Of a stretch of DNA of 18,718 nucleotides, positions 18,656-18,718 are shown in pieces. The notes beneath the pieces are model-generated. The model saw only the letters and a list, made by a program, of their open reading frames with translations, was not told where the DNA came from and searched no databases. Position 1 is the stretch's first letter. Each line of letters opens with the position of its first letter. The position numbers and the translations under genes were made by a program. Source of the DNA: Echinostoma caproni (taxonomy: Eukaryota > Platyhelminthes > Trematoda > Plagiorchiida > Echinostomatidae); assembly GCA_900618425.1 (NCBI GenBank), contig UZAN01045255.1:14480-33197 (forward strand), given 5' to 3'.

Positions 18656-18718
18656 ACATCTTAATATTGGGGGACTTTAATGCTCCCAACATAAATTGGC
18701 CAGCAAGGAATGGGACTG

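Noticed and set aside
1..18718. CRISPR array, operons, tRNA or rRNA genes
   Set aside because: No regularly spaced direct repeats, no compact gene runs, and no cloverleaf or rRNA-like segment were seen; the window is eukaryotic intergenic and genic DNA.

Overview
This is a stretch of a eukaryotic nuclear genome, most likely from a flatworm and probably a digenean fluke. The reasons are spliced genes with GT-AG introns, TATA boxes close to start codons, sparse coding, many short microsatellites, and decayed RTE-like, CR1-like and Ty3/gypsy retroelement remains whose protein motifs resemble those I know from trematodes. I see no operon, ribosome binding site or other prokaryotic feature. The species assignment is inference; the two N positions (near 5305 and 5459) show this is draft assembly.

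Region by region. (1) 650-2670, minus strand: the best gene, a spliced gene for a secreted CUB-domain protein. It has a TATA box at 2657-2666, a signal-peptide exon (2570-2615), two exons making a complete CUB domain (1521-1684 and 1157/1171-1369), and a possible exon of a second CUB domain (654-794), in which case the gene runs off the left edge. (2) 3095-4250, plus strand: a long, frameshifted RTE-like reverse transcriptase relic. (3) 5050-7260, minus strand: a decayed Ty3/gypsy pol (RT, RNase H, integrase), with a 5'-truncated RTE-like tail (5790-6080, plus strand) lodged between RNase H and integrase. (4) 8345-8878, plus strand: a CR1/jockey-like reverse transcriptase relic. (5) 8870-9783, minus strand: a candidate two-exon gene for a short, basic, helix-rich protein of no recognised family, laid out like the CUB gene (TATA box, very short leader, tiny first exon). 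(6) 9894-18660: mostly old interspersed repeats of unclassified type. One family has two copies (9894-10476 and 16408-16900). Another has four partial copies (11145-11520, 13858-14335, 15459-15706, 17826-18655), two of which share a nearly identical 247-base block. A small single-exon secreted-protein candidate lies at 17491-17739.

The two better genes are both predicted to encode secreted or secretory-pathway products on the minus strand. Nothing in the sequence ties them into one pathway. The rest reads as fluke-type intergenic DNA built from layers of decayed transposons.
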